Below, piece after piece: positions 1-6,096 of a DNA stretch of 6,795 bases (the first letter of the stretch is position 1; each line of letters starts with the position of its first letter). The notes below the pieces were generated by a model. That model did no database searches. It was given only the letters and a program-made list of their open reading frames with translations, and was not told where the DNA came from. The DNA lies in assembly GCF_040797585.1 (NCBI RefSeq), contig NZ_JBFNEO010000158.1, positions 1 through 6,795 on the forward strand, read 5' to 3'. Origin of the DNA: Clostridium_Z sp040797585. GTDB lineage: Bacteria > Bacillota > Clostridia > Clostridiales > Clostridiaceae. The position numbers were made by a program, and so were the translations under genes.

Positions 1-54
1 AGCATTCGGTTCATACCCGAAGGGTCGCAGGTTCAAGTCCTGTTTCCGCTACCA
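1..54 (+). tRNA. tRNA-Met (CAT), elongator type, 5' end outside the window
   Basis: The window opens inside the D-arm of a tRNA. The anticodon stem TTCGG/CCGAA (5-9 and 17-21) encloses the 7-base loop TTCATAC with anticodon CAT at 12-14. The T-arm GCAGG/CCTGT with loop TTCAAGT follows. The 3' acceptor strand TTCCGCT, discriminator A51 and encoded CCA (52-54) end the gene. CAT is read by initiator Met, elongator Met and Ile2 tRNAs. The loop and stem here match the elongator Met pattern I know from Bacillus (CGGTTCATACCCG). The initiator would have three G-C pairs next to the loop and Ile2 usually has a CTCATAA loop, so both are less likely. About 22 bases at the 5' end are missing. Confidence 0.93.
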
Positions 55-55
55 G

Positions 56-89
56 AAGAGTTCATGATAATTATCATGAACTCTTTTTG
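56..89 (+). terminator. Rho-independent terminator of the tRNA gene
   Basis: A perfect 30-bp palindrome (56-85, arms AAGAGTTCATGATAA and its complement) begins one base after the CCA end and runs into TTTTTGTT. As RNA it would form a stem of about 13 bp with a 4-base loop followed by a U tract. It ends transcription of the tRNA, or of a tRNA cluster lying to the left. Confidence 0.85.
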
Positions 90-740
90 TTATAAAAAAA
101 TACTTACCATGAGAAAGTCTTATCATATAAATCTAATCCGTATATTAAATTCTATTAAATACTTTCCTCTTAAAATTTTATCAATTAGACTTAGTTTCAT
201 ATGAAATTAAAAAGTAATTTTTAAGTACATAGAATTTATAAGAAAATTTTTTTATAATAATTAGTTTAATCAGTTGTAATAGTTAAACATTAAAACAATC
301 AAAGTTGATATGTAAATTTCTAATAAGTAAAAATTACCTATTAAAAGACAATAATTCCAATGGGCAGCTTAAGCATGGCAAGGAGCTCTTCTGTTTTTAA
401 TAAGATAATTTAACTATAAAGCTTATAGACATCTGATTTATAAAAAGTAAAAGATATAAAATCTTTAATGTAATTATTTAAAATAGAAAGTATAAGGTTT
501 TTAGCCTAAATTTTAAATTATACATGTACTTAAATCCTTTTAAATTTTAGACTTTAAGCAGTTCATAATATAAGTTTTGAATCAAAAATCATATAACTAT
601 AGAATATATTTTATTTATGCATAATATATGCATAAAAGTATATAAGAAGTTTTGATGTAACAATACAGAGGTTGTGAAAACGTTTTACAGAAAGGTCTTG
701 GATAGAAGATAGAAAAATAAATAAAAATTTTTAAAAATGT
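90..740. other. Long AT-rich intergenic region, no gene recognised
   Basis: About 650 bp lie between the tRNA terminator and the artP promoter. No reading frame of useful length with a ribosome binding site is seen on either strand, and there is no T-box signature or other riboswitch core that I recognise. It holds a short GC-richer island (about 361-393), a near-perfect palindrome at 614-636 and a cre-like site near 673-689, each reported separately. The rest is low-complexity A/T sequence. It may be decayed DNA or carry an unrecognised small RNA. Confidence 0.6.
614..636. repeat. Palindrome with TATGCATA arms upstream of artP
   Basis: The 10-base arms TTTATGCATA (614-623) and TATGCATAAA (627-636) are exact reverse complements around the 3-base centre ATA. 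The core TGCATAATATATGCA resembles the ARG-box core of this operon (TGCATAATTATAC) but is one base longer. Its centre (625) is about 125 bp before the first ARG box. It could be a distal operator or a site for another dimeric regulator. There is no T tract, so it does not look like a terminator. Confidence 0.5.
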
Positions 741-780
741 ATTGCATAATTATACTTATATGATGTATAATTATGCATAA
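741..780. promoter_or_regulatory. Tandem ARG boxes, putative ArgR operator
   Basis: Two 18-bp imperfect palindromes, 741-758 (core TGCATAATTATAC) and 763-780 (core GTATAATTATGCA), lie head to head. The 13-base cores 743-755 and 765-777 are exact reverse complements. The two dyad centres (749.5 and 770.5) are 21 bp, two helical turns, apart. Paired 18-bp boxes about 3 bp apart are the classic operator of the hexameric arginine repressor ArgR/AhrC. The cores fit the AT-rich ARG-box pattern with TG(c/t)ATAATTAT. The boxes overlap the predicted -35 and -10 of artP, which suggests repression. ArgR binding is inferred. Confidence 0.72.
742..771 (+). promoter_or_regulatory. Predicted sigma-A promoter of the artPQR operon
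   Basis: A perfect -10 hexamer TATAAT (766-771) is preceded, at an 18-bp spacer, by a weak -35 TTGCAT (742-747). Initiation would fall near 778, leaving a leader of roughly 35 bases before the start codon at 815. Both hexamers lie inside the ARG boxes. The weak -35 is the main uncertainty. Confidence 0.6.
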
Positions 781-814
781 GTTGAAAAAGAGTTATACAA
801 GGAGGATATTTAGA

Positions 815-1618
815 ATGAATAAAAAATTTTTAAAGAAAGTAATATGTTTGGGTTTAATAACAATTCTAGGAGCATCTATGATGGCATGTGGTAAGAAAGA
901 AGAGGCTCCAAAGGATGATAGTAAGAAAAAAATAGTTCTTGGTACTTCAGCAGATTATCCACCTTATGAGTTTCATAAAATAATAGATGGAAAAGATACT
1001 GTAGTAGGTTTTGATATTGAAATAGCAAAGGAAATAGCAAAGGATTTAGGTGCAGAGCTTGAAATAAATGAAATGAAATTTGATGGATTATTGCCAGCTC
1101 TTACTACAAATAAAGTAGATATGGTACTAGCAGGGATGAATCCTACACCAGAGAGAAGTGAAAGTGTAGATTTTTCAAATATATACTACACTGCAGACCA
1201 ATCAATTATTGTTAAAACAGATAAGAAAGATAAATTTAAGGATAAATCTTCCTTCAATGGGCTTAAAGTAGGAGTTCAAAAAGGATCTATACAAGAGAAA
1301 CTCGCAGAAGAGCAGCTTCAGGGAGCAGAACTTAAAAGACTTGGAAAGGTAACAGAACTTATGTTAGATCTTCAGAATAATAAGGTTGATGCAATAGTAG
1401 TAGAGACGCCAGTTGCAAAAGCCTATACTGATAAAAACCAAGATTTAAGTATAACTGATATTACTTTTGATATTAATAAGGAAGAGCAAGGATCAGCAGT
1501 AGCAGTTGCTAAGGGAAATGAAGAACTTAAGGAAGCTATAAATAAGACTTTAGATAGATTAATCAAAGAAGGAAAGATTGATGAATTTGTAGTAGAGGCA
1601 AATAAGTTAATTGAGTAA
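815..1618 (+). CDS. artP: Amino-acid ABC transporter substrate-binding lipoprotein, probably arginine (ArtP-like)
   Basis: This extracellular lipoprotein of 267 residues captures a polar amino acid and delivers it to the ArtQ/ArtR importer. The ATG at 815 is chosen because GGAGGA (801-806) sits 8 bases before it. The earlier in-frame ATG at 773 lies inside an ARG box and has no ribosome binding site. A lysine-rich N-terminus and hydrophobic segment lead to the lipobox MMAC with Cys25 as lipid anchor. The family 3 solute-binding signature is at 65-78 (GFDIEIAKEIAKDL). TPER at 111-114 supplies the carboxylate-binding Arg114. VGVQKGSIQE (152-161) and VETPVAKAY (196-204) line the second lobe, where Glu197 sits at the usual acidic ligand position. 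From memory, GTSADY, GVQxGSIQE and the Glu in the last motif are shared with B. subtilis ArtP. The family is sure. Arginine specificity is inferred from these and the ARG boxes; lysine, ornithine or histidine remain possible. Confidence 0.9.
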   Translation: MNKKFLKKVICLGLITILGASMMACGKKEEAPKDDSKKKIVLGTSADYPPYEFHKIIDGKDTVVGFDIEIAKEIAKDLGAELEINEMKFDGLLPALTTNKVDMVLAGMNPTPERSESVDFSNIYYTADQSIIVKTDKKDKFKDKSSFNGLKVGVQKGSIQEKLAEEQLQGAELKRLGKVTELMLDLQNNKVDAIVVETPVAKAYTDKNQDLSITDITFDINKEEQGSAVAVAKGNEELKEAINKTLDRLIKEGKIDEFVVEANKLIE

Positions 1619-1637
1619 GAAATAAGGAGAATTATAT

Positions 1638-2324
1638 ATGGATTTTGGATTTATTAAAGAGTATTATCCTTATTATTTAGAGGGTATAAATTATACAATT
1701 ATATTAGCTTTTTTTACAATATTATTAGGAATAATATTTGGACTTGCATTATGCTTAATGAAACTTTGTAATAATAAAGTCATAAGAACTATAGCCACTG
1801 CTTATATAGAATTTATTAGAGGAACTCCTGTATTAGTGCAATTACTTATAATATATTATGGACTTCCCGCTATTGGAATAAATTTTGATAATCTTTCTTT
1901 TCTTGGATCAAGTTCTCCTGACCTAATTTCAGCAATAATAACCTTGTCTTTAAATTCAGCAGCTTATGTTGCAGAAATAATAAGGGCAGGTATTGAGGCT
2001 GTAGATAAAGGGCAAATGGAGGCAGCTAGAAGTTTAGGAATGAGCAAGATTATGGCAATGAAGTATATAATAATTCCTCAGGGAATAAGAAATATTTTAC
2101 CAGCTTTAGGTAATGAGTTTATAACTATTATAAAAGAGTCTTCTATAGTATCTGTTATAGGTATTAAGGAACTTATGTATAATGCTGATATTGTAAGAAG
2201 TATTACTTTCAAGCCTTTTGAGCCTTTAATAGTAGCAGCAGTAATATACTTTGTTCTAACATTTAGTTTATCAAAACTAGTAGCTTATTTTGAAAGGAGG
2301 ATGAAGGTAAGTGATTCGTATTAA
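1638..2324 (+). CDS. artQ: Polar amino-acid ABC transporter permease (ArtQ/HisM family)
   Basis: This is the membrane channel subunit of the importer, 228 residues, a normal length for the HisM/GlnP type. It starts 19 bases after artP behind AAGGAGA (1624-1630), so it is cotranscribed. About five membrane helices are visible, roughly at 15-40, 60-80, 95-115, 155-178 and 195-215. The conserved FIRGTPVLVQLL stretch lies at 59-70. The cytoplasmic coupling loop has the EAA motif: EAARSLG at 128-134, followed by P147, the part that contacts the ATPase. Only one permease gene is present, so a homodimer is expected. The last 14 bases overlap the ATPase gene, consistent with translational coupling. 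The family is certain; the substrate follows from the neighbours. Confidence 0.92.
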   Translation: MDFGFIKEYYPYYLEGINYTIILAFFTILLGIIFGLALCLMKLCNNKVIRTIATAYIEFIRGTPVLVQLLIIYYGLPAIGINFDNLSFLGSSSPDLISAIITLSLNSAAYVAEIIRAGIEAVDKGQMEAARSLGMSKIMAMKYIIIPQGIRNILPALGNEFITIIKESSIVSVIGIKELMYNADIVRSITFKPFEPLIVAAVIYFVLTFSLSKLVAYFERRMKVSDSY

Positions 2325-3033
2325 TAAATTAAGTAAAAATTTTGGAAGTAATGAAGTTTTAAAAGATGTGGATGAACATATAAAAAAGGGAGAAGTAGTT
2401 GTTGTTATAGGTCCCTCAGGTTCAGGGAAATCTACATTTTTGAGATGTTTAAACTTACTGGAAAATCCATCTAAAGGAAGCATAGTTTTTGATGGACAAG
2501 ATATTACAAGTGGAAAATTATCTATAGACAATATTAGAGCTAAGATGGGGATGGTTTTTCAAGGGTTTAATCTGTTTCCTCATAAAAGTGTACTTGATAA
2601 TATAATTTTAGCTCCTATGATGGTTAAAAATATTAGTAAAGAAGAAGCTACAACTATAGCTTATAGACTTTTAGACAAGGTTGGACTTAAAGATAAAGCT
2701 ACTTCATATCCAGGGTCTCTATCAGGAGGGCAAAAACAAAGAATTGCTATAGCTAGAGCCTTAGCAATGGAACCAGAAGTAATGCTTTTTGATGAACCTA
2801 CTTCCGCACTGGATCCAGAGATGGTAGGAGAAGTTCTAAATGTAATGAAGGACTTAGCAAAAGAAGGTATGACTATGGTGGTTGTAACTCATGAGATGGG
2901 ATTTGCAAGAGAGGTTGGAGATAGAATATTGTTTATGGATGGAGGAAATATCATAGAGCAGGGAAGTCCTAAAGAGATTTTTGAAAATCCTAGACATGGT
3001 AGAACTAAGGACTTTTTATCTAAGGTTTTATAA
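2311..3033 (+). CDS. artR: Polar amino-acid ABC transporter ATP-binding protein (GlnQ/ArtR family)
   Basis: This cytoplasmic ATPase of 240 residues powers the importer; the length is typical for GlnQ/HisP. All nucleotide-binding motifs are intact: Walker A GPSGSGKST (34-42), Q-loop Gln84 in MVFQGFNLFPH, ABC signature LSGGQ (137-141), Walker B VMLFDEP (157-163) with catalytic Glu162, D-loop SALD and switch His194. The start is a GTG at 2311 inside the 3' end of artQ, with AAAGGAGG at 2293-2300. The ATG at 2301 is in the permease frame, so GTG is the best start. The symbol follows the B. subtilis artPQR naming; other schemes call this subunit artM or artP. Function is sure and substrate is inferred. 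A hairpin follows 80 bases after the stop. Confidence 0.93.
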   Translation: MIRINKLSKNFGSNEVLKDVDEHIKKGEVVVVIGPSGSGKSTFLRCLNLLENPSKGSIVFDGQDITSGKLSIDNIRAKMGMVFQGFNLFPHKSVLDNIILAPMMVKNISKEEATTIAYRLLDKVGLKDKATSYPGSLSGGQKQRIAIARALAMEPEVMLFDEPTSALDPEMVGEVLNVMKDLAKEGMTMVVVTHEMGFAREVGDRILFMDGGNIIEQGSPKEIFENPRHGRTKDFLSKVL

Positions 3034-3115
3034 AGAGTACAATATATAAGTATGAATGTATAAGAGAAATTATAGTATATTTATATATAATAGAAATACC
3101 GTATATAAGATGGTT

Positions 3116-3160
3116 AATGGCATTATGGAGCTTATATTTTTAAAGTTCCATAATGCCATT
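3116..3160 (+). terminator. Hairpin terminator after the art operon
   Basis: A perfect 14-bp inverted repeat, AATGGCATTATGGA (3116-3129) against 3147-3160, extends inward by a G-T wobble and three more pairs to a stem of about 18 bp with a 9-base A/T loop. The following TATATTTC is a poor U tract, so termination may be incomplete, or the hairpin may instead stabilise the operon mRNA. Confidence 0.7.
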
Positions 3161-3350
3161 TATATTTCATAGATTAAGACAAGTATAAATTTTAATATTA
3201 TGGGGGTTATCATCACGTATCTTAGTCTAAGTTTAACTTTATTTTAGGAATTATGCTATTTTTATATTTTAAAGGAGAAAATATAAGATAATAAATGAGG
3301 TAATTTAAAAAAAACGGGTTTTAAGTAAAGTGATAATGTATTCTAGAAAG

Positions 3351-3469
3351 TTATCCACAAATTAATCCTTCTTTTTGATAATGACGACAAAAGAAAAAAT
3401 ATATAAATAAAATTATTATCCACAATATATGTGTTTAAATACTTCTTCATACATATATATTGTGGATAA
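3351..3469. promoter_or_regulatory. Cluster of three perfect DnaA boxes
   Basis: The DnaA-binding consensus TTATCCACA occurs exactly at 3351-3359 and 3416-3424 on the + strand and as its complement TGTGGATAA at 3461-3469. Start-to-start distances are 65 and 45 bp. Such a 9-mer is expected less than once in a window of this composition, so three in 119 bp is not chance, although two of the copies are coupled by an inverted repeat. DnaA is the replication initiator and also acts as a transcription factor. Clusters away from oriC can titrate it or regulate nearby genes. The cluster ends 120 bp before the spoIIE -35. Binding is inferred from sequence. Confidence 0.72.
3416..3469. repeat. Inverted repeat carrying a DnaA box in each arm
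   Basis: The 15-base arms TTATCCACAATATAT (3416-3430) and its exact complement (3455-3469) are separated by 24 bases. Each arm begins with a DnaA box and adds the same six A/T bases. The outer flanks pair for about four more bases if G3470 is bulged. There is no T tract on either side, so it does not look like a terminator. As DNA it presents two DnaA boxes in opposite orientations. Confidence 0.8.
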
Positions 3470-3588
3470 GTAATAAAATTCACCATATACCATTACTATA
3501 TAACATTGAAAATAAATTAACTTATGTGTTTTCTTTTTTCTATATTTCTGTATTTATGTAATATGGTTTTTTGTGCTTCTCAGAGTTT

Positions 3589-3621
3589 ATGACAATAATT
3601 TCCAAAAGCCTTTGTTATAAT
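3589..3621 (+). promoter_or_regulatory. Predicted spoIIE promoter with a 21-bp spacer (Spo0A-type)
   Basis: A perfect extended -10, TGTTATAAT (hexamer at 3616-3621), has no acceptable -35 at 16-18 bp. A good one, ATGACA (3589-3594, five of six matches to TTGACA), lies at a 21-bp spacer. B. subtilis spoIIE is known for a sigma-A promoter with a 21-bp spacer that needs phosphorylated Spo0A, so the odd spacing fits the gene. The reverse strand across the -35 reads TTGTCATA, matching the 0A box TTGTCGAA in six of eight positions. Initiation is expected near 3628, about 34 bases before the start codon. Confidence 0.6.
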
Positions 3622-3661
3622 TAGTGATACTAAGTTACAAAAAATGGTAGGAGGGAAATGG

Positions 3662-6025
3662 ATGCAAATAGGAGCACAGGTAAGCAGTTACGAAAGGATT
3701 AATAAACACATTAGGGAGAAGGAAGTTGTAAAAAGTAACATAAATCTAAAGTTCATAGTATATTTTATAAGTGCTATTTTTATAAGCAGGGTTACTATGA
3801 TAAATAATACAGCACCCTTTGGAATAGCATTAGCATTGACTATGATTAAGCATAAAAAGGATAGGTTACCACTGGCAGTAGGGGTTGGAAGTTTTATAGG
3901 ATATATGACTCTATTTAATACCATAGAAGAGTTACCATTATATCTTATAATGATTACAGCCATAACATCTATTAATTATGGAATTAAGTCATTAAAGGTA
4001 ATGCAAAAGATAGTTATATCATTACTCTTTATGTTAGGAGCCATGATTTTATATAGATATTTAGTGAATAGCTATACTCTAGCAGTGGTTTTTTTAACCT
4101 CAATCTTTCATTTGGCCATTATCTTCCCAATATATTTTATTATGGACTACGCTATAATATGCAGTGAAGAATTAAAAACTAAGCATTTATTTAAAAATGA
4201 AGAGATAATAAGCATGGCTATAGTGGTATCTTTAATTATTTCAGGAACCTGGGGAATGGATATATTAAATGTAAGTTTTAGGAACTTATTAGCTTTATCT
4301 TTTATAATGATAATTTCATATATAAATGGAAGTGCTGTAGGAGCAGCTACAGGAGTAGCTATGGGGATAATAGTTGGGGTATCCTCTAATAATATGATTA
4401 ATTTCATAAGTATATATGGAGTTTGTGGATTAATAGTTGGAGTGTTTAAGGAAACGGGAAAATGGCTTACTGCCTTAGCTTATTTAGTTATATTTTGCAT
4501 ATTAAAACTTTATTCAGGTATATCAGAAGATATAAAAATAATAGAGGGGGTTATAACGTCAGGAATTTTTCTTTTGATACCTTCAAGAATATATGACAAA
4601 TGGATTGTAGAGCTGGATTGGGAAAGAAAACAGGAAATTATAGGGCAAGACTATATAGAAAAAATAAAGGAGGTTTTTGAAGATAAATTAAAGGGATTTT
4701 CTTCTATATTAAATTCCACATCTACTATACTTAATGATTTAGTAGATAATGATAAATTAGTGATGAAACAAAAGAGTAGTGCCTTAATAGAAAACTTAGC
4801 AGAAAAAGTTTGTGGAAGGTGTGATATGAAAAATATATGTTGGAAGAGAGAATTTCATCATACCTACATAGGTTTCGGAGAGCTTATACAAAATTATCAG
4901 GAAAATACTTATAAGATTCCAAAACAACTCCAAGAAAAGTGTGTAAAAAGGACAACTCTTATTAGTTTCACAGAGGAGATCGTAAACAATTATATTATAA
5001 GTGAGATGTGGAGAAAGAGGTTGAGTGAAGGCAGAGAAATTCTATCAGGCCAAGTAAAAAATATGGCAAATACAATAGAAGAAATAGTAGAAGATTTTAA
5101 TAAGGAGGTTTCTTTTAATATAGAGTTTGAAAAAACTTTAAGGAGGGTTTTAAATAAGAAATCATTAAAGGTCAGCGATGTATTATGTTATGAAGATAGA
5201 AATTCAAGGCTTCATGTGAAACTAACTAAGGAAGCTTGCGGTGGTAAGGAAAAATGTATAAAGCAGGTATTACCTTTAATAAATGAGGTCTCTGGAAGAT
5301 TAATGTGTGTTGGGGACGAAGGATGCATAGTAGATAGTAATACTAAAAAGTGTACTATTTGGTTTGAAGAGACTCCAAAGTTCCATGTATCTTCTTATGT
5401 GGCTAGAGAGAGTAAAGATGGAGAAAAGTTTAATGGAGATAGTTATAGCTACGGAAAATTAAAAGATGGGACTTATATGACAGTATTAAGTGATGGTATG
5501 GGTTCAGGACCAGAAGCTCATAGGGAAAGTAAAGCAGCTGTAGAGCTTATAGAAAAATTTACTGAGGGGGGTTTTAGTAAGGAGACTGCTATAAATACTG
5601 TTAATTCAGTTATGAGCATAAGATGTTCAGAGGAGGATAAGTTTTCTACCTTAGATTTGAATAGTATAGATATATATAGTGGAGATGTAACCTTTATGAA
5701 AGTAGGGGCAGTAGCAAGTTTTATAAAGTCAGAAAGTGGCGTGGATGCAATAAGCTCTAAAACCTTACCTATCGGAGTTTTAGATAAGGTAGATGTTGAT
5801 ATTATAGAAAGGAGAGTTGTAAACGGAGATATGATAATAACAATAAGTGACGGAATCATGGATTCCGTAGAGGGGGAATGGATACTTTCATATCTCAATG
5901 AAACTACTTGTAGCAACCCAAAAGAGTTAGCCAATGACATAATAAATAGAGTTAAGGAGTTAAGTGGAGGTAAAGCCAAAGATGATATGACAATTATTGT
6001 TTCTAAGGTTTATGACTTATATTAA
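3662..6025 (+). CDS. spoIIE: Stage II sporulation protein E, membrane-bound PP2C phosphatase
   Basis: SpoIIE dephosphorylates the anti-anti-sigma factor SpoIIAA-P at the polar septum, which frees sigma-F in the forespore. It also helps FtsZ place the asymmetric septum. The ATG at 3662 (787 residues) is preferred: AGGAGGG (3649-3655) lies 6 bases before it, whereas the in-frame ATG at 3644 has no ribosome binding site. Residues about 27-310 form roughly ten membrane helices. A cytoplasmic middle region follows, with the cysteine motif CGRCDMKNICW (Cys384, Cys387, Cys393). The C-terminal phosphatase domain (about 575-787) keeps the metal-binding aspartates Asp593 (NGDS), Asp611 (LSDGMGSG), Asp730 (ISDGIMDS) and Asp774 (KDDMT), so it should be active. 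Length is near that of the B. subtilis protein. It is transcribed alone, with its own promoter and terminator. Confidence 0.97.
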   Translation: MQIGAQVSSYERINKHIREKEVVKSNINLKFIVYFISAIFISRVTMINNTAPFGIALALTMIKHKKDRLPLAVGVGSFIGYMTLFNTIEELPLYLIMITAITSINYGIKSLKVMQKIVISLLFMLGAMILYRYLVNSYTLAVVFLTSIFHLAIIFPIYFIMDYAIICSEELKTKHLFKNEEIISMAIVVSLIISGTWGMDILNVSFRNLLALSFIMIISYINGSAVGAATGVAMGIIVGVSSNNMINFISIYGVCGLIVGVFKETGKWLTALAYLVIFCILKLYSGISEDIKIIEGVITSGIFLLIPSRIYDKWIVELDWERKQEIIGQDYIEKIKEVFEDKLKGFSSILNSTSTILNDLVDNDKLVMKQKSSALIENLAEKVCGRCDMKNICWKREFHHTYIGFGELIQNYQENTYKIPKQLQEKCVKRTTLISFTEEIVNNYIISEMWRKRLSEGREILSGQVKNMANTIEEIVEDFNKEVSFNIEFEKTLRRVLNKKSLKVSDVLCYEDRNSRLHVKLTKEACGGKEKCIKQVLPLINEVSGRLMCVGDEGCIVDSNTKKCTIWFEETPKFHVSSYVARESKDGEKFNGDSYSYGKLKDGTYMTVLSDGMGSGPEAHRESKAAVELIEKFTEGGFSKETAINTVNSVMSIRCSEEDKFSTLDLNSIDIYSGDVTFMKVGAVASFIKSESGVDAISSKTLPIGVLDKVDVDIIERRVVNGDMIITISDGIMDSVEGEWILSYLNETTCSNPKELANDIINRVKELSGGKAKDDMTIIVSKVYDLY

Positions 6026-6053
6026 AGCACTCCTTTTGGAGTGCTTTTATTTA
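6024..6053 (+). terminator. Rho-independent terminator of spoIIE
   Basis: The stem AAAGCACTCC (6024-6033) pairs perfectly with GGAGTGCTTT (6038-6047) around a TTTT loop and is followed by TATTT. The stem starts on the last two bases of the spoIIE stop codon. It separates spoIIE from tilS. Confidence 0.9.
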
Positions 6054-6087
6054 ATAATAAACTTAATACTTCATATTTAAAAAACTG

Positions 6088-6096
6088 TGGTATAAT
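6088..6096 (+). promoter_or_regulatory. Extended -10 promoter of tilS
   Basis: TGGTATAAT matches the extended -10 consensus TGnTATAAT exactly. The best -35 at 16-17 bp (around 6068-6074, CTTCAT) is weak, as is common with extended -10 promoters. Initiation would fall near 6103, about 27 bases before the tilS start, which fits a short leader. Confidence 0.6.

Larger units (their letters stand above)
3161..3588. other. Intergenic region between the art operon and the spoIIE promoter
   Basis: No plausible gene is seen on either strand; the only starts give peptides of a few residues, such as 3200-3247. The region is very A/T-rich. Its main content is the DnaA-box cluster at 3351-3469, with an A/T-only stretch (about 3393-3419) between the first and second boxes. 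The remaining 120 bp up to the spoIIE -35 contain T-rich tracts without clear symmetry. Confidence 0.6.

Noticed and set aside
1..54. Initiator tRNA-fMet or tRNA-Ile2 (CAT)
   Set aside because: The stem next to the anticodon loop lacks the three G-C pairs of the initiator, and the TTCATAC loop and CCGCTACCA end match elongator Met.
360..413. Short + strand frame beginning MGSLSMARSSS
   Set aside because: Seventeen residues with no ribosome binding site; its codons reflect the local GC-richer island.
90..740. T-box, lysine or other riboswitch leader for the art operon
   Set aside because: No T-box core sequence or other conserved riboswitch core was recognised, and the predicted promoter lies only about 36 bases before artP, leaving no room for a structured leader.
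773..814. Upstream in-frame ATG that would add 14 residues to ArtP
   Set aside because: It lies inside the second ARG box, at or before the predicted transcription start, without a ribosome binding site. It would put a charged stretch before a normal lipoprotein signal peptide.
2277..2531. Open frame on the - strand across the artQ/artR junction
   Set aside because: Antisense to two certain genes, low-complexity Ser/Pro/Phe-rich product, no ribosome binding site. The same applies to the antisense frames at 3688-3963, 4147-4407 and 5518-5979 within spoIIE.
3200..3247. Short frame MGVIITYLSLSLTLF
   Set aside because: Fifteen residues, no ribosome binding site, and it sits between a terminator and a regulatory region.
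3351..3469. Chromosomal or plasmid replication origin
   Set aside because: Three DnaA boxes plus an A/T-rich stretch resemble an origin, but there is no dnaA, dnaN or rep gene and the number of boxes is small for oriC. A regulatory or titration cluster is the more cautious reading.
3644..3661. Upstream in-frame ATG that would add six residues to SpoIIE
   Set aside because: The AGGAGGG at 3649-3655 lies inside this extension and serves the ATG at 3662; nothing resembling a ribosome binding site precedes 3644.
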